A DNA stretch of 35,906 bases from Deltaproteobacteria bacterium (GCA_026388545.1 JAPLJS010000112.1:1-35906), one strand, 5' to 3'; positions 1 through 8,775 are shown, counted from the stretch's first letter. Numbers and translations: made by a program. The notes: a model not told the origin generated them from the sequence alone.

Positions 1-1
1 G

Positions 2-1333
2 GCGCGACATAAGGCAGCTAAAGCGCGTGAACAAATGTACTTCCTTCTGTTTCTCGGAGCCATCGTGGCTATTCTTTACATGTTCCTCATCGGCCGATGG
101 ATTCTCCGTCCGATCAAAAGCCTGACGCAGTCTGTCGATGAGATCAAGCAGGGAAATCTTGATCTTATGGTAAAGAGCGATACCCGCGACGAGATAGGAC
201 ACCTTTCAGAGGCATTCAACGAAATGACGGCAAGCCTCAGGGAAATCCGACGCAGTGAAGAGCTGAAGCTGGTCCGTATGCAGCACTCCACACAGGAAAC
301 ATTTAATAATCTCCCTGATGTAGCGGCAATCGTCGACCTGGAAGGCAGGGTGGATGTGTCAACGGAAACGGCCAGAAACATTTTCGGGCTCAACCGTCAT
401 GTCCAGATCCAGATTCTCCCCTACAAATGGATGGCCGATCTCTTCAGAGAAGCCCTCAAAGGCGATCAAACGTTGATGAACCAGGATAATGTCTCCCTGA
501 TACAGCAGTTTATCAATGGAGAAGAACACTACTTCCGGCCCACGGCCGCACCCATCCTGAACAACCGCAGGGAAGTAACCGGTGTGATCCTTATTTTGAA
601 GGACGTGACGGAGCAACTGGAGCACGACGAGCTGAAAAGGGGCGTCATCTCAACCGTCTCCCATCAGTTGAAGACGCCGCTTACGTCCATTCGTATGGTT
701 CTCCACCTCCTTCTCGAGGAAAAATTGGGACCCCTTACCCCAAAACAGGCGGAGCTCCTGATTGCCGCCCGGGAAGACAGCGACCGCCTGCACAGGATCC
801 TCGAGAACCTGCTGGACATGAGCCGCATCGTATCCGGAAAGGTGGCCATGGAATTACGCACCGCCCAATCTCACCAGATGGCGCTCGAAATAGTCGAATC
901 CTACCGGGCAGCTGCCCGTCAACGCGGGGTGGAACTGAAGACGGAGCTGCCGGGTGATCTGCCTGATGTATGGGCAGATACGGTACAGATCGGTCATGTG
1001 TTCGCCAATCTGCTGTTCAATGCCCTGAAGTACACCGATTCGGGCGGCACAATTACCGTGTCCGCGCAGATTGATGAAGAGCAGGTTCGCTTCTCCGTCT
1101 CGGATACCGGGAAGGGGATACCGGAGCAGTATCTTCCGCGGGTCTTCGATCGATTCTTTCGCATCCCCGGGCAGGAAGAGGAATCAGGCATAGGACTGGG
1201 GCTTTCTATCGTCAAGAATATTGTCGAGGCCCATGGGGGAGCGGTAAGCGTGGAAAGCCGCATAGATGAGGGAAGCACGTTTACTTTCACGGTTCCGAGG
1301 GCCGATAAAATTGCAAAGGATACCATTACATGA
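2..1333 (+). CDS. Sensor histidine kinase (HAMP-PAS-HisKA-HATPase), 5' end outside window
   Basis: The frame is open to the first base of the window, so the gene starts upstream; the ATG at 35 has no ribosome binding site and lies at the start of a membrane helix. What remains is one transmembrane segment, a HAMP linker (RPIKSLTQSVDEI), a PAS-like domain, a HisKA domain with the phospho-acceptor in VSHQLKTPL (His codon at 662-664), and a HATPase domain with N box (FANLLFNALKY), DTGKGIP and GIGLGLSIV. The missing N-terminus should hold the first helix and a periplasmic sensor. The stop overlaps the start of the next small ORF (ATGA), which ties it to the kdp operon. It is probably the kinase that serves Kdp regulation here, because the kdpD-like gene downstream has no kinase domain; that pairing is inference. 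Family call is secure, ligand unknown. Confidence 0.93.
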   Translation, partial: ARHKAAKAREQMYFLLFLGAIVAILYMFLIGRWILRPIKSLTQSVDEIKQGNLDLMVKSDTRDEIGHLSEAFNEMTASLREIRRSEELKLVRMQHSTQETFNNLPDVAAIVDLEGRVDVSTETARNIFGLNRHVQIQILPYKWMADLFREALKGDQTLMNQDNVSLIQQFINGEEHYFRPTAAPILNNRREVTGVILILKDVTEQLEHDELKRGVISTVSHQLKTPLTSIRMVLHLLLEEKLGPLTPKQAELLIAAREDSDRLHRILENLLDMSRIVSGKVAMELRTAQSHQMALEIVESYRAAARQRGVELKTELPGDLPDVWADTVQIGHVFANLLFNALKYTDSGGTITVSAQIDEEQVRFSVSDTGKGIPEQYLPRVFDRFFRIPGQEEESGIGLGLSIVKNIVEAHGGAVSVESRIDEGSTFTFTVPRADKIAKDTIT

Positions 1334-1413
1334 TTGATCTCACATACGTTTTAACAACCTTAACTTTCTTCGCGATTTGTATTTTTTATGCCTGGTTCTG
1401 CGGGAGGCTTTAG
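1330..1413 (+). CDS. 27-residue membrane peptide preceding kdpF
   Basis: The ATG overlaps the stop of the histidine kinase (ATGA), and the ORF ends 3 bases before the kdpF ATG. The peptide begins MIDLTYVLTTLTFFAIC and ends in CGRL. It is one hydrophobic helix followed by a short basic tail, a typical small inner-membrane peptide. I recall similar short ORFs upstream of kdpF/kdpA in other bacteria, ending in a Cys-x-Arg/Lys-Leu tail, but cannot confirm this without a search. Tight coupling on both sides argues for translation as part of the operon. The role is unknown; a Kdp assembly or stability peptide, similar in style to KdpF, would be a guess. Confidence 0.6.
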   Translation: MIDLTYVLTTLTFFAICIFYAWFCGRL

Positions 1414-1416
1414 AAC

Positions 1417-1500
1417 ATGACGGAACTAATCGTTCTTATGATCGGGGTATTCCTGATCATCTATCTCTTTTTTGTGGTCCTGCGTCCCGAAAAGTTTTAA
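1417..1500 (+). CDS. kdpF: KdpF, small subunit of the K+-transporting ATPase
   Basis: A 27-residue single-helix peptide, starting MTELIVLMIGVFLIIY and ending LRPEKF. This matches the known KdpF pattern: about 29 residues, one hydrophobic helix, and a C-terminal R/H-P-E-x-F motif. KdpF sits at the lipid-facing side of KdpA and stabilises the KdpFABC complex in the inner membrane. It is followed after 65 bases by kdpA and preceded closely by another small membrane peptide. It is short enough that automated annotation often misses it. Confidence 0.88.
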   Translation: MTELIVLMIGVFLIIYLFFVVLRPEKF

Positions 1501-1565
1501 CCGTGCCTTCCCTTCCCTCCCCTGGTGGGAGGGATAAATGGATGGGGTATAAGGTAGATTTTATT

Positions 1566-3368
1566 ATGAATATATACGGCTGGCTCCAATTAACCGTTTT
1601 CATCGTCATCCTTCTCTTACTGACGAAGCCAGTGGGAGTATATCTCACGCAGGTTTTGGACCCTGAGGGAAAGACCTTTCTCGACCCGGTGCTTTGCCCT
1701 GTGGAAAGGCTGTTTTATCGGCTCTTCGGACTTGACCCGAAAAAGGAGCAGGCCTGGCAGGAGTATGCCCTGTCCCTTCTTGCCTTCAGTCTGGTGAGTC
1801 TTTTATTGACTTACATTATCCTCCGCGTTCAGCACCTCCTGCCTTTGAACCCCCAGGGGTTCGGACCGGTAAGCGAGCACTTAGCCTTCAATACAGCGGC
1901 AAGTTTCACAACCAATACCAACTGGCAGAGCTACGGGGGAGAAGCCACCCTCTCTTATTTTTCGCAGATGGTCGGCCTTGTTTTTCATAACTTTACCTCT
2001 GCAGCCGTCGGAATTGCCGCGGCTGCCGTTCTCGTAAGAGGTATTTCCAGATACACTACCCGTAAGATAGGCAATTTCTGGGTTGATCTTGTCCGCGTGA
2101 ATCTTTATCTGCTATTGCCGATTTCCCTTGTCTATGCCCTTTTTCTCGTTTCCCAGGGAATGATCCAGAATTTCAAGCCTTACGATACAGCGCAACTTGT
2201 GGAAACTGCCGTCATTCAGGTTCCCAAGAAGGATGCCGCCGGTCAGGGAATGATGGATACTCAGGGAAAACCGGTTATGGGGGAGCAGAAAGTTGAAACA
2301 CAAACAATAGCGCAGGGTCCCGCAGCATCCCAGGTGGCGATCAAAATGCTGGGGACGAACGGCGGGGGATTCTTCAATGCCAACGCTTCTCATCCATTTG
2401 AGAACCCTACACCCCTTTCCAACTTCGTGCAAATCCTCTCCATCTTCCTCATACCAAGCGGCCTGACGTATTATCTGGGCCGGATGGTAAAGAACCAGCG
2501 GCATGGCTGGACTGTGTGGGGGGTGATGCTTGTTCTCTTCCTCGCAGGAGTCCTGACGTGCTGGTGGTCAGAGGCGGCGGGAAACCCGAGGATGCATGCC
2601 CTGGGTATCGATAGCAACGGCGGGAACATGGAGGGGAAAGAGGTCCGCTTCGGGATATTCGCATCCGCTCTCTTCGCCGCTGTGACGACGGACGCCTCCT
2701 GCGGCGCCGTCAACGCCATGCACGACTCCTTTACACCCCTCGGCGGTTTGATCCCTCTCTTCAATATACAACTGTGCGAGGTCATCTTCGGCGGTGTAGG
2801 AGCGGGCCTGTACGGGATGTTGGTTTTCGTATTGCTCACGGTGTTTTTGGCAGGGCTGATGGTCGGGCGCACGCCCGAGTACCTGGGTAAAAAGATCGAT
2901 GCCTATGATGTAAAGGTCACTGCGTTATTCGTTATGGTACCGGTATTCAGCATTCTAGGATTCACCGCCTGGGCAGCGGTGAGCGCCTGGGGTATAGCCG
3001 GTCTTAATAATACCGGTCCTCACGGTTTCAGCGAGATACTCTATGTCTTCTCATCGGCTGTCGGCAATAACGGGAGCGCCTTCGCCGGGCTCACAACCAA
3101 TACCTACTGGTACGACACGACGATGGGCATCGCCATGCTTCTTGGCCGTTTTTTCATGATCGTCCCAGTGCTGGCACTTGCAGGCAGCCTGGCGCAAAAG
3201 AAGCAGATTGCCACAAGCGGGGGCAGTTTCCCCGTTTCCGGGGTAATGTTCGCTTTTCTTCTGCTCGGCACCGTTCTCATCGTTGGCGCCCTGACGTTTC
3301 TCCCGGTACTGGCGCTTGGTCCCATTGTCGAACATCTTCTGATGACCGGATCACAGATTCTTTATTAA
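1566..3368 (+). CDS. kdpA: KdpA, K+-translocating subunit of the Kdp ATPase
   Basis: A 600-residue polytopic membrane protein of the Trk/Ktr/HKT-related KdpA family that forms the selectivity filter and binds K+ from the periplasm. The four filter segments are visible: TNTNWQSYGGE, MLGTNGGGFFNANASHPFEN, TDASCGAVNAMHDSF and GNNGSAFAGL. I chose the ATG at 1566 (MNIYGWLQLTVF) because family members begin there. An in-frame ATG at 1542 has a better placed GGAGG (about 1528-1532) and would add eight residues, so the exact start is open. There is a hydrophilic insert after FKPYDTAQLVETA (near residue 210) compared with the shorter E. coli protein; I believe such longer forms are common outside Enterobacteria. 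KdpB follows after 12 bases with an RBS overlapping the kdpA stop. Confidence 0.97.
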   Translation: MNIYGWLQLTVFIVILLLLTKPVGVYLTQVLDPEGKTFLDPVLCPVERLFYRLFGLDPKKEQAWQEYALSLLAFSLVSLLLTYIILRVQHLLPLNPQGFGPVSEHLAFNTAASFTTNTNWQSYGGEATLSYFSQMVGLVFHNFTSAAVGIAAAAVLVRGISRYTTRKIGNFWVDLVRVNLYLLLPISLVYALFLVSQGMIQNFKPYDTAQLVETAVIQVPKKDAAGQGMMDTQGKPVMGEQKVETQTIAQGPAASQVAIKMLGTNGGGFFNANASHPFENPTPLSNFVQILSIFLIPSGLTYYLGRMVKNQRHGWTVWGVMLVLFLAGVLTCWWSEAAGNPRMHALGIDSNGGNMEGKEVRFGIFASALFAAVTTDASCGAVNAMHDSFTPLGGLIPLFNIQLCEVIFGGVGAGLYGMLVFVLLTVFLAGLMVGRTPEYLGKKIDAYDVKVTALFVMVPVFSILGFTAWAAVSAWGIAGLNNTGPHGFSEILYVFSSAVGNNGSAFAGLTTNTYWYDTTMGIAMLLGRFFMIVPVLALAGSLAQKKQIATSGGSFPVSGVMFAFLLLGTVLIVGALTFLPVLALGPIVEHLLMTGSQILY

Positions 3369-3380
3369 GGAGCTATGGTA

Positions 3381-5402
3381 ATGGTTGCCAAGACGCATTC
3401 TCTCTTTGATCGGGAAATTATATCGCAGTCACTGATCGAGGCTGCAAAGAAAATGAACCCCATACACATGGTCAAAAATCCCGTCATGTTCGTTACCGAG
3501 GTGGGGGCGCTCATTGTAACCGCCGGACTTTTTTTCCGACCGGAGGATGAAAATATAGGATTCAGCGTGCAGATCGCCCTGTGGCTCTGGTTTACTGTAT
3601 ACTTCGCTAATTTCGCGGAGGCTATGGCGGAGGGCCGCGGGAGGGCGCAGGCAAACGCGCTCCGGAAGACGCGGACAGGGACAACAGCCAACCGGATCAG
3701 TACCGATGGTTCTGTGGAAAAGGTTCCCGCGGAGCAGTTGCGGAAGGGTGACCTGTTCCTCGTTTCCTCGGCTGAGGTAATCCCTGCCGACGGCGAGATC
3801 ATCGAGGGGGTCGCCACGGTCGATGAATCCGCCATCACTGGAGAGTCGGCTCCTGTGATCCGTGAAGCAGGCGGGGATCGGAGCTCTGTCACGGGAGGTA
3901 CAAGGGTGCTTTCGGACTGGATCAAGGTCCGCGTGACGGCAAACCCCGGTGAGAGTTTTCTGGACCGGATGATCAGCCTCGTGGAAGGCGCCAGGCGCCA
4001 GAAGACCCCGAACGAGATCGCCCTCACGATTCTTCTTGCGGCCCTGACCATCATCTTCCTTGTAGTTGTCATAACACTGAAGTTCTACGGGCTCTATGCG
4101 GAGATATCCTTTTCCGTCACCGTCCTGGTAGCGCTTCTGGTCTGCCTGATCCCGACCACCATCGGCGGCCTTTTGAGCGCCATCGGCATCGCGGGGATCG
4201 ACCGCATGGTGCAGAGAAATGTTCTGGCCATGAGCGGCCGGGCCGTTGAGGCGGCAGGCGATGTGGATGTGCTCCTCCTCGATAAAACGGGCACCATCAC
4301 ACTGGGAGACCGCCAGGCCACGGAATTTTTGCCCGCCCCGGGCATTACCGTGGAGGAACTGGCCGACGCGGCGCAATTAGCTTCGCTTGCCGACGAGACG
4401 CCCGAGGGGAGAAGCATTGTCGTCTTGGCAAAAAAATTCGGTCTGAGAGGCCGTTCGATTTCGGATATGCCGCAAGCCAAATTCATTAATTTCACGGCGC
4501 ATACGCGGATGAGCGGCGTCGATTTAGACGGCCGTCGTATCCGGAAGGGGGCGACCGATGTCATACAGTCATTTGTCGGCGGGCATTTCCCCGTGGAGGT
4601 CCACAATACTATCGTCCTGATTTCCCAGTCGGGCGGAACGCCGCTCGTCGTTGCAAGCGATGCGCAGGTTCTGGGCGTTATCCATCTGAAGGACATCGTA
4701 AAAGGAGGGCTCAGGGACCGGTTTGAACGGTTCCGGGCAATGGGGATCAAGACCGTGATGATCACCGGTGACAACAAGCTCACCGCTGCCTCCATCGCCC
4801 GGGAGGCGGGGGTGGACGACTTCATCGCCGAAGCCCGGCCTGAAGACAAGCTGGTATTGATCCGGAAGGAGCAGGCAAAGGGACACCTTGTGGCCATGAC
4901 CGGCGACGGTACGAATGACGCGCCCGCGCTGGCACAGGCCGATGTGGGTGTGGCCATGAATACGGGCACGCAGGCGGCCAAGGAAGCGGGAAATATGGTG
5001 GACCTTGATTCCAACCCGACAAAGCTCATAGAAATTGTGGAGATCGGGAAACAGATGCTTATTACGCGGGGAGCGCTGACGACCTTCAGCATCGCCAATG
5101 ACGTGGCGAAATATTTCGCCATTATACCGGCCCTGCTCGTCGGTTTGTTCCCGGTCATCGAGCCTCTCAATATCATGAGACTTGCGTCACCGGCGAGCGC
5201 AATTCTGAGCGCCGTCATCTTTAACGCTCTGATCATCATTACCCTCATTCCGCTCGCTCTCCGGGGCGTGAAATTCCGGCCGGTCGGCGCCGCGGTCCTC
5301 CTGAAGCGCAATATCCTGATATACGGACTGGGCGGCCTTGTGGCGCCTTTTCCCGGGATAAAAATAATAGATATCATTGTAAACGCCTTGCATCTCACGT
5401 GA
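3381..5402 (+). CDS. kdpB: KdpB, P-type ATPase subunit of the Kdp K+ pump
   Basis: A P-type (P1A) ATPase that hydrolyses ATP to drive K+ uptake through KdpA. The ATG at 3381 ([10 protein letters not shown]) lies 8 bases after AAGGAG at 3367-3372; the in-frame ATG at 3375 is too close to that site. With this start the actuator motif TGES is at residues 153-156, the phosphorylated Asp is D301 in [10 protein letters not shown], and the hinge motif reads [20 protein letters not shown]. The serine of TGES corresponds to the inhibitory phosphorylation site known in E. coli KdpB (Ser162). Length, 673 residues, is normal. The stop overlaps a possible GTG start of kdpC (GTGA), typical of translational coupling. 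Confidence 0.97.
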   Translation: MVAKTHSLFDREIISQSLIEAAKKMNPIHMVKNPVMFVTEVGALIVTAGLFFRPEDENIGFSVQIALWLWFTVYFANFAEAMAEGRGRAQANALRKTRTGTTANRISTDGSVEKVPAEQLRKGDLFLVSSAEVIPADGEIIEGVATVDESAITGESAPVIREAGGDRSSVTGGTRVLSDWIKVRVTANPGESFLDRMISLVEGARRQKTPNEIALTILLAALTIIFLVVVITLKFYGLYAEISFSVTVLVALLVCLIPTTIGGLLSAIGIAGIDRMVQRNVLAMSGRAVEAAGDVDVLLLDKTGTITLGDRQATEFLPAPGITVEELADAAQLASLADETPEGRSIVVLAKKFGLRGRSISDMPQAKFINFTAHTRMSGVDLDGRRIRKGATDVIQSFVGGHFPVEVHNTIVLISQSGGTPLVVASDAQVLGVIHLKDIVKGGLRDRFERFRAMGIKTVMITGDNKLTAASIAREAGVDDFIAEARPEDKLVLIRKEQAKGHLVAMTGDGTNDAPALAQADVGVAMNTGTQAAKEAGNMVDLDSNPTKLIEIVEIGKQMLITRGALTTFSIANDVAKYFAIIPALLVGLFPVIEPLNIMRLASPASAILSAVIFNALIIITLIPLALRGVKFRPVGAAVLLKRNILIYGLGGLVAPFPGIKIIDIIVNALHLT

Positions 5403-5419
5403 AAGGGGAACTCTCGACC

Positions 5420-6001
5420 ATGAAAAATCTGCTGACAGAACTTCGGATCTCCCTCATCGCGACGTTATCCATGGCGGTACTTTTATGCGGTTTTTACCCG
5501 GCGCTGGTCTGGGTAATGGCGCAGGGAATTTTCCACGACGAGGCCAACGGTTCTCTTATCATCAGAAATGGCAAAATTGTGGGATCGAGCCTCCTTGCGC
5601 AGGGATTTACCGCTGCAAGATACTTTCATCCCCGTCCCTCAGCGGCGGGTTCCGGATACGATGCCTCCAATTCCGGAGGCAGCAACTTCGGCCCCCTTTC
5701 CAGAAAGCTGATGGACGGCATCGGACAGCGTGTCTCTGAATATCACACCAGGAACGGGCTATCACCCGACACCAGGGTGCCGGTGGACGCGGTAACGGCA
5801 TCGGGAAGCGGCCTTGATCCGCATATAAGTATGGGAAACGCCCTGCTGCAGGCGCCCCGTATCGCACGAGCACGAGGGTTGAGAGAAGAAACTGTACAAA
5901 AGAATATCGCGGCGCACATGGAAGGGCGTACGCTGGGAATCTTCGGTGAACCGCGGGTAAATGTGCTCCTTTTGAACCTGGATATGGATGAGGGGAAGTA
6001 A
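5420..6001 (+). CDS. kdpC: KdpC, catalytic chaperone subunit of the Kdp ATPase
   Basis: A 193-residue protein with one N-terminal membrane helix (LIATLSMAVLLCGFYPALVW) and a periplasmic domain. Family motifs visible are AARYFHPRPSAAG, YDASNSGGSNFGPLS, VPVDAVTASGSGLDPHIS and ALLQAPRIARARGL. KdpC stabilises the KdpFABC complex and assists ATP-driven transport. I prefer the ATG at 5420, 10 bases after AGGGGA at 5404-5409; the upstream in-frame GTG at 5399 overlaps the kdpB stop and would add seven residues. The kdpD-like gene follows after 3 bases, so all of these are one operon. Confidence 0.95.
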   Translation: MKNLLTELRISLIATLSMAVLLCGFYPALVWVMAQGIFHDEANGSLIIRNGKIVGSSLLAQGFTAARYFHPRPSAAGSGYDASNSGGSNFGPLSRKLMDGIGQRVSEYHTRNGLSPDTRVPVDAVTASGSGLDPHISMGNALLQAPRIARARGLREETVQKNIAAHMEGRTLGIFGEPRVNVLLLNLDMDEGK

Positions 6002-6004
6002 GAT

Positions 6005-7678
6005 ATGCCTGATGAAAATCGCGCAGATGCTTTCCTACGAATGATTCGCCGCTCCCGGCGCGGCCACCTGAAGGTATACCTCGGGTATGCCGCCGGCGTG
6101 GGGAAAACCTACCGTATGCTCCAGGAAGCGCACCAGCTTAGGGACGAAGGAATCGACGTGGTCGTGGGACTCGTGGAGACCCACGACCGGGCCGATGTCG
6201 CTAAACTCCTGGAGGGGCTCGAAATTATCCCCCGGCGCAAGCAGGAATACCGCAGTATTATTGTGGAAGAGATGGATGTCGACGCCATACTGACCCGCAG
6301 GCCCCAGATCGCCCTTGTCGATGAGCTGGCGCACACAAACGTGCCGGGCAGCAAGAACACGAAGAGGTACCAGGATGTCCAGGATATCCTGGCCCAGGGG
6401 ATTCACGTCATCACTACCCTGAATATACAGCATCTCGAGAGCCTCTATAATGTTGTCGAAAGGGCCTCAGGGGTAAGGGTCCATGAACGCCTCCCCGATG
6501 CAGTTCTTGCCGAAGCGGACCAGATCGTAAACGTCGATTTGACTACGGAGGACCTCAATGAGCGCTTGAGAGAAGGGAAAATATATCCCCTGGACCGCAT
6601 CGAAACAGCCCTCACAAACTTTTTCAGAAAATCAAATCTGGAGCAGCTCCGGGAGCTTACCCTGCGCGAACTGGCTTCACAGATCGACCTGCGATACCGT
6701 GATGACCTGGAGGAAGAGATTGCGTCAACGCCCGATCAGGTAATGGTGTGTCTCAGCTCTAAGGGCCCCAACAGTGAAAAACTCCTCCGTTACGCGTCAA
6801 GGCTTGCGGGCAGGCTGAACAGAAACTGGTACGCCATCTATGTCCAGACCCCGTCGGAGGCGCCCACGGCCATCGATGCGCAGACACAGCGGATTCTTTC
6901 GGGAACGCTCACGCTGGCCAAGCAGTTAGGCGCCATCGTCTTCACCTTTAAAGGAGAAGACATCGTGAAAACTATCTTGCAGTTTGCCAGGGAATACCGG
7001 GTCGGTCATATTGTCATCGGCAGCCCGGGTAAAATCCCTTTCTGGAAAAGATTGCGCGGCGAACGCAGCGTTGCCGAAAGTCTGATCCGCAACGCACGGG
7101 GTGGTACCGTCACCGTCCTGGACACACTGGAATCCAAGGCAGCCGCTCCCCTCCCGGTGGATGCGAAGATCATCCAGGAGGAGATTGTCCCTTCATCGCC
7201 TCCCCCGGAAACCGGCCGTCCAGGCTTAAGTCAATTCCTATCACCGCAAAGCATCGTGATCTGGGATACCCCTGTTACAAAAGATGATGTGCTCCAGAGG
7301 CTCACGGAGGCGGCATGGTGTGAAAGCACGATAGAACAGCGATTACAGGGACTCACTCTCGTCAGGGAAAGAGAAGAACAAGGCTCAACCTTCTTCAACG
7401 AAGGGGTTGCCTTTCCCCATGCCAGAATCGAAGGACTTAAAAGCTCATGTGTCGCCATTGGAATCCCGCGCCGCGGCGTGTCTGATGTGACGACCGAGAA
7501 ACCCATCGAGTGCGTATTCTTGATTTTCTCACCCGCGGATATTCCCGATGAACAGATTCAGATACTGGGCCTTGCCAGCAAGGTCGCCCTGGACAGACAG
7601 CTCATGGAAAATCTGTTGTCAGCATCAACCCCTGATAAAGCCTACGCAGCCATCCGGAACTGGGAAAACCGCCGGTAA
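6005..7678 (+). CDS. Kinase-less KdpD (sensor + USP domains) fused to a PTS EIIA-type domain
   Basis: A 557-residue soluble protein of unusual build. Residues about 20-230 are the KdpD N-terminal sensor domain, with a Walker A-like GYAAGVGKT (27-35), VDELAHTNVPGS and the family signature TLNIQHLESL. Residues about 240-380 are a universal-stress-protein-like domain (VMVCLSSKGPNSEKLL; VIGSPGKIPFWKRL). From about 405 to the end is a PTS EIIA type-2 (PtsN/FruA-like) domain with the motif EGVAFPHAR and the phosphorylatable His at residue 472. The four membrane helices, GAF and histidine kinase domains of classical KdpD are absent. In E. coli, EIIA-Ntr binds KdpD and alters its kinase activity; here a comparable domain is covalently attached. 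It probably acts on the separate histidine kinase at the start of the operon, which is inference. Confidence 0.92.
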   Translation: MPDENRADAFLRMIRRSRRGHLKVYLGYAAGVGKTYRMLQEAHQLRDEGIDVVVGLVETHDRADVAKLLEGLEIIPRRKQEYRSIIVEEMDVDAILTRRPQIALVDELAHTNVPGSKNTKRYQDVQDILAQGIHVITTLNIQHLESLYNVVERASGVRVHERLPDAVLAEADQIVNVDLTTEDLNERLREGKIYPLDRIETALTNFFRKSNLEQLRELTLRELASQIDLRYRDDLEEEIASTPDQVMVCLSSKGPNSEKLLRYASRLAGRLNRNWYAIYVQTPSEAPTAIDAQTQRILSGTLTLAKQLGAIVFTFKGEDIVKTILQFAREYRVGHIVIGSPGKIPFWKRLRGERSVAESLIRNARGGTVTVLDTLESKAAAPLPVDAKIIQEEIVPSSPPPETGRPGLSQFLSPQSIVIWDTPVTKDDVLQRLTEAAWCESTIEQRLQGLTLVREREEQGSTFFNEGVAFPHARIEGLKSSCVAIGIPRRGVSDVTTEKPIECVFLIFSPADIPDEQIQILGLASKVALDRQLMENLLSASTPDKAYAAIRNWENRR

Positions 7679-7697
7679 AATGCAGTATAAAAATACC

Positions 7698-7793
7698 ATG
7701 CACTCCACTAATAAGGCTTTTAAGAGATATTTTAGGATTGAAGGGGATGATTTAAAATCGATCTATAGAAAAACGATTGCACCAGAAAAATGA
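7698..7793 (+). pseudogene. C-terminal remnant of a tyrosine recombinase (copy 1)
   Basis: A 31-residue ORF starting MHSTNKAFKRYFRIEGDDL. The spacing H-x8-Y with R just before Y matches the end of tyrosine recombinases (GH.T...F.RY....DL): the His-box residue followed nine positions later by the nucleophilic Tyr. The rest of the recombinase (the Arg and His-x-x-Arg boxes) is absent; upstream is the end of the kdp operon. A second, diverged copy sits at 10882. It is either decayed junk from a mobile element or a short expressed peptide; the first is more likely. Confidence 0.55.
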
Positions 7794-7841
7794 GCAGACT
7801 GAAGAAAATAACATATTGAAATTTAATGACTGAAAATATAT

Positions 7842-7918
7842 GGACACTTCCCGTATTTATGCCAAGCAAACCGAAAGAGATTTATTATGGAAAGTGTCCC
7901 TGATTTAACCCTGCTTGG
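7842..7918. repeat. Interleaved inverted repeats (A-B-A'-B'), possible pseudoknot
   Basis: GGACACTT at 7842-7849 is complementary to AAGTGTCC at 7892-7899, and CCAAGCA at 7862-7868 is complementary to TGCTTGG at 7912-7918. The arms interleave, and both gaps between neighbouring arms (7850-7861 and 7900-7911) are 12 bases. An RNA from this stretch could form an H-type pseudoknot with 8- and 7-bp stems. It lies just beyond the 3' end of hepT. It may be chance or a decayed mobile-element end. Confidence 0.3.
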
Positions 7919-7934
7919 AAAAGCGAAAAAGTTC

Positions 7935-8357
7935 TCAGATTCCAATAAAAGCACCGAATTCCTTCAGAAAACGCTTTATATCCCCAAGTCTGGTCTGGAT
8001 GATCCGATACAGTTCTTTATCGTCAATGTCCCAGTAGATGTGTACCAGTCTGTTCCTGAATCTTGCCATCTGGATCAGAGCCGTCGTAAATTCTTTATCA
8101 AAGGCGCCCTGTTCAGCCATTACCCTGAATGTATCGGCATAATCCTCAGGTGTCCGGAATCTGTTTTTTGCAATAATGTGATTGCAAAGATCAACGGCCC
8201 CTTCTATGACAACGATCAGATTATACTTTGCGCTTCCTGTTTTATGGTGATCAGCGATAAATGTTTCCTCGGAAAGCTTCTGTAAATCCTCCAGCCTGCC
8301 GAGGGCAATAAGGATCTCAGATGTTATCTTCCTTACCTTGTCCTCATTAAACTCCAC
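7935..8357 (-). CDS. hepT: HepT-family HEPN ribonuclease toxin (DUF86)
   Basis: A 140-residue helical protein of the HepT/DUF86 HEPN family. The catalytic Rx4HxY motif is intact: R101-N-R-L-V-H106-I-Y108. Family knowledge: HepT is an mRNA or tRNA ribonuclease that its partner MntA neutralises by adding AMP groups to the Tyr of this motif. The start overlaps the end of mntA by 11 bases, the usual arrangement of this toxin-antitoxin class (type VII). The only large opposite-strand ORF here is its shadow. It is probably a plasmid-, phage- or island-maintenance or anti-phage module; the surrounding recombinase remnants fit that. Confidence 0.9.
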   Translation of the reverse strand: MEFNEDKVRKITSEILIALGRLEDLQKLSEETFIADHHKTGSAKYNLIVVIEGAVDLCNHIIAKNRFRTPEDYADTFRVMAEQGAFDKEFTTALIQMARFRNRLVHIYWDIDDKELYRIIQTRLGDIKRFLKEFGAFIGI

Positions 8358-8775
8358 GACCCAGCGCCTCCTTCAGATACAGTTTTCGATAAGGGGCAAA
8401 ATCAAAATAATGGCTGAAAGTCGATTCTTCAAAATCACTTCTGGCATCATCATCAAAGACGACAAGAGGTTTCCCGTGCTTGATAATATTATATCGGAAA
8501 GACAGGGGGGCGTCGTTCAATATCCTGACATCTACAGGATAGTTATTAATAACATTGGCAAGTTCTGTCTCAAGGTCAAGCTCCATTTGTAATGGGGATA
8601 AGGGTGCTGCTTTCAGATAAACAGCCACATCAATGTCCCTGAATTTCTCGTCCGTGATGAAAGAACCATGCACATACGCAAACACCAAATCGGGAAGCTT
8701 TTCCAAAAAGCTCCTGATATGGGTAATAATTTCTTCTTTAGTCTGCGTTGAAATTTGAAAATATATGCTTTTCAT
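8347..8775 (-). CDS. mntA: MntA-family minimal nucleotidyltransferase antitoxin
   Basis: A 142-residue protein of the minimal nucleotidyltransferase family. The catalytic signature is GSF at 37-39 followed by DID at 47-49 (G37-S38-x8-D47-x-D49), which coordinates metal and ATP. The third acidic residue is probably the Asp in YPVDVRIL. Family knowledge: MntA AMPylates the HepT toxin on its active-site Tyr and so inactivates it. It is the promoter-proximal gene of the pair. The start at 8775 has only a weak RBS (AAGGTTAG upstream). Confidence 0.88.
   Translation of the reverse strand: MKSIYFQISTQTKEEIITHIRSFLEKLPDLVFAYVHGSFITDEKFRDIDVAVYLKAAPLSPLQMELDLETELANVINNYPVDVRILNDAPLSFRYNIIKHGKPLVVFDDDARSDFEESTFSHYFDFAPYRKLYLKEALGRGV

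Noticed and set aside
4094-5398. Long minus-strand ORF across kdpB
   Set aside because: Antisense shadow of a high-confidence P-type ATPase gene.
7887-8285. Plus-strand ORF opposite hepT
   Set aside because: Shadow of hepT; no ribosome binding site and no plausible domain.
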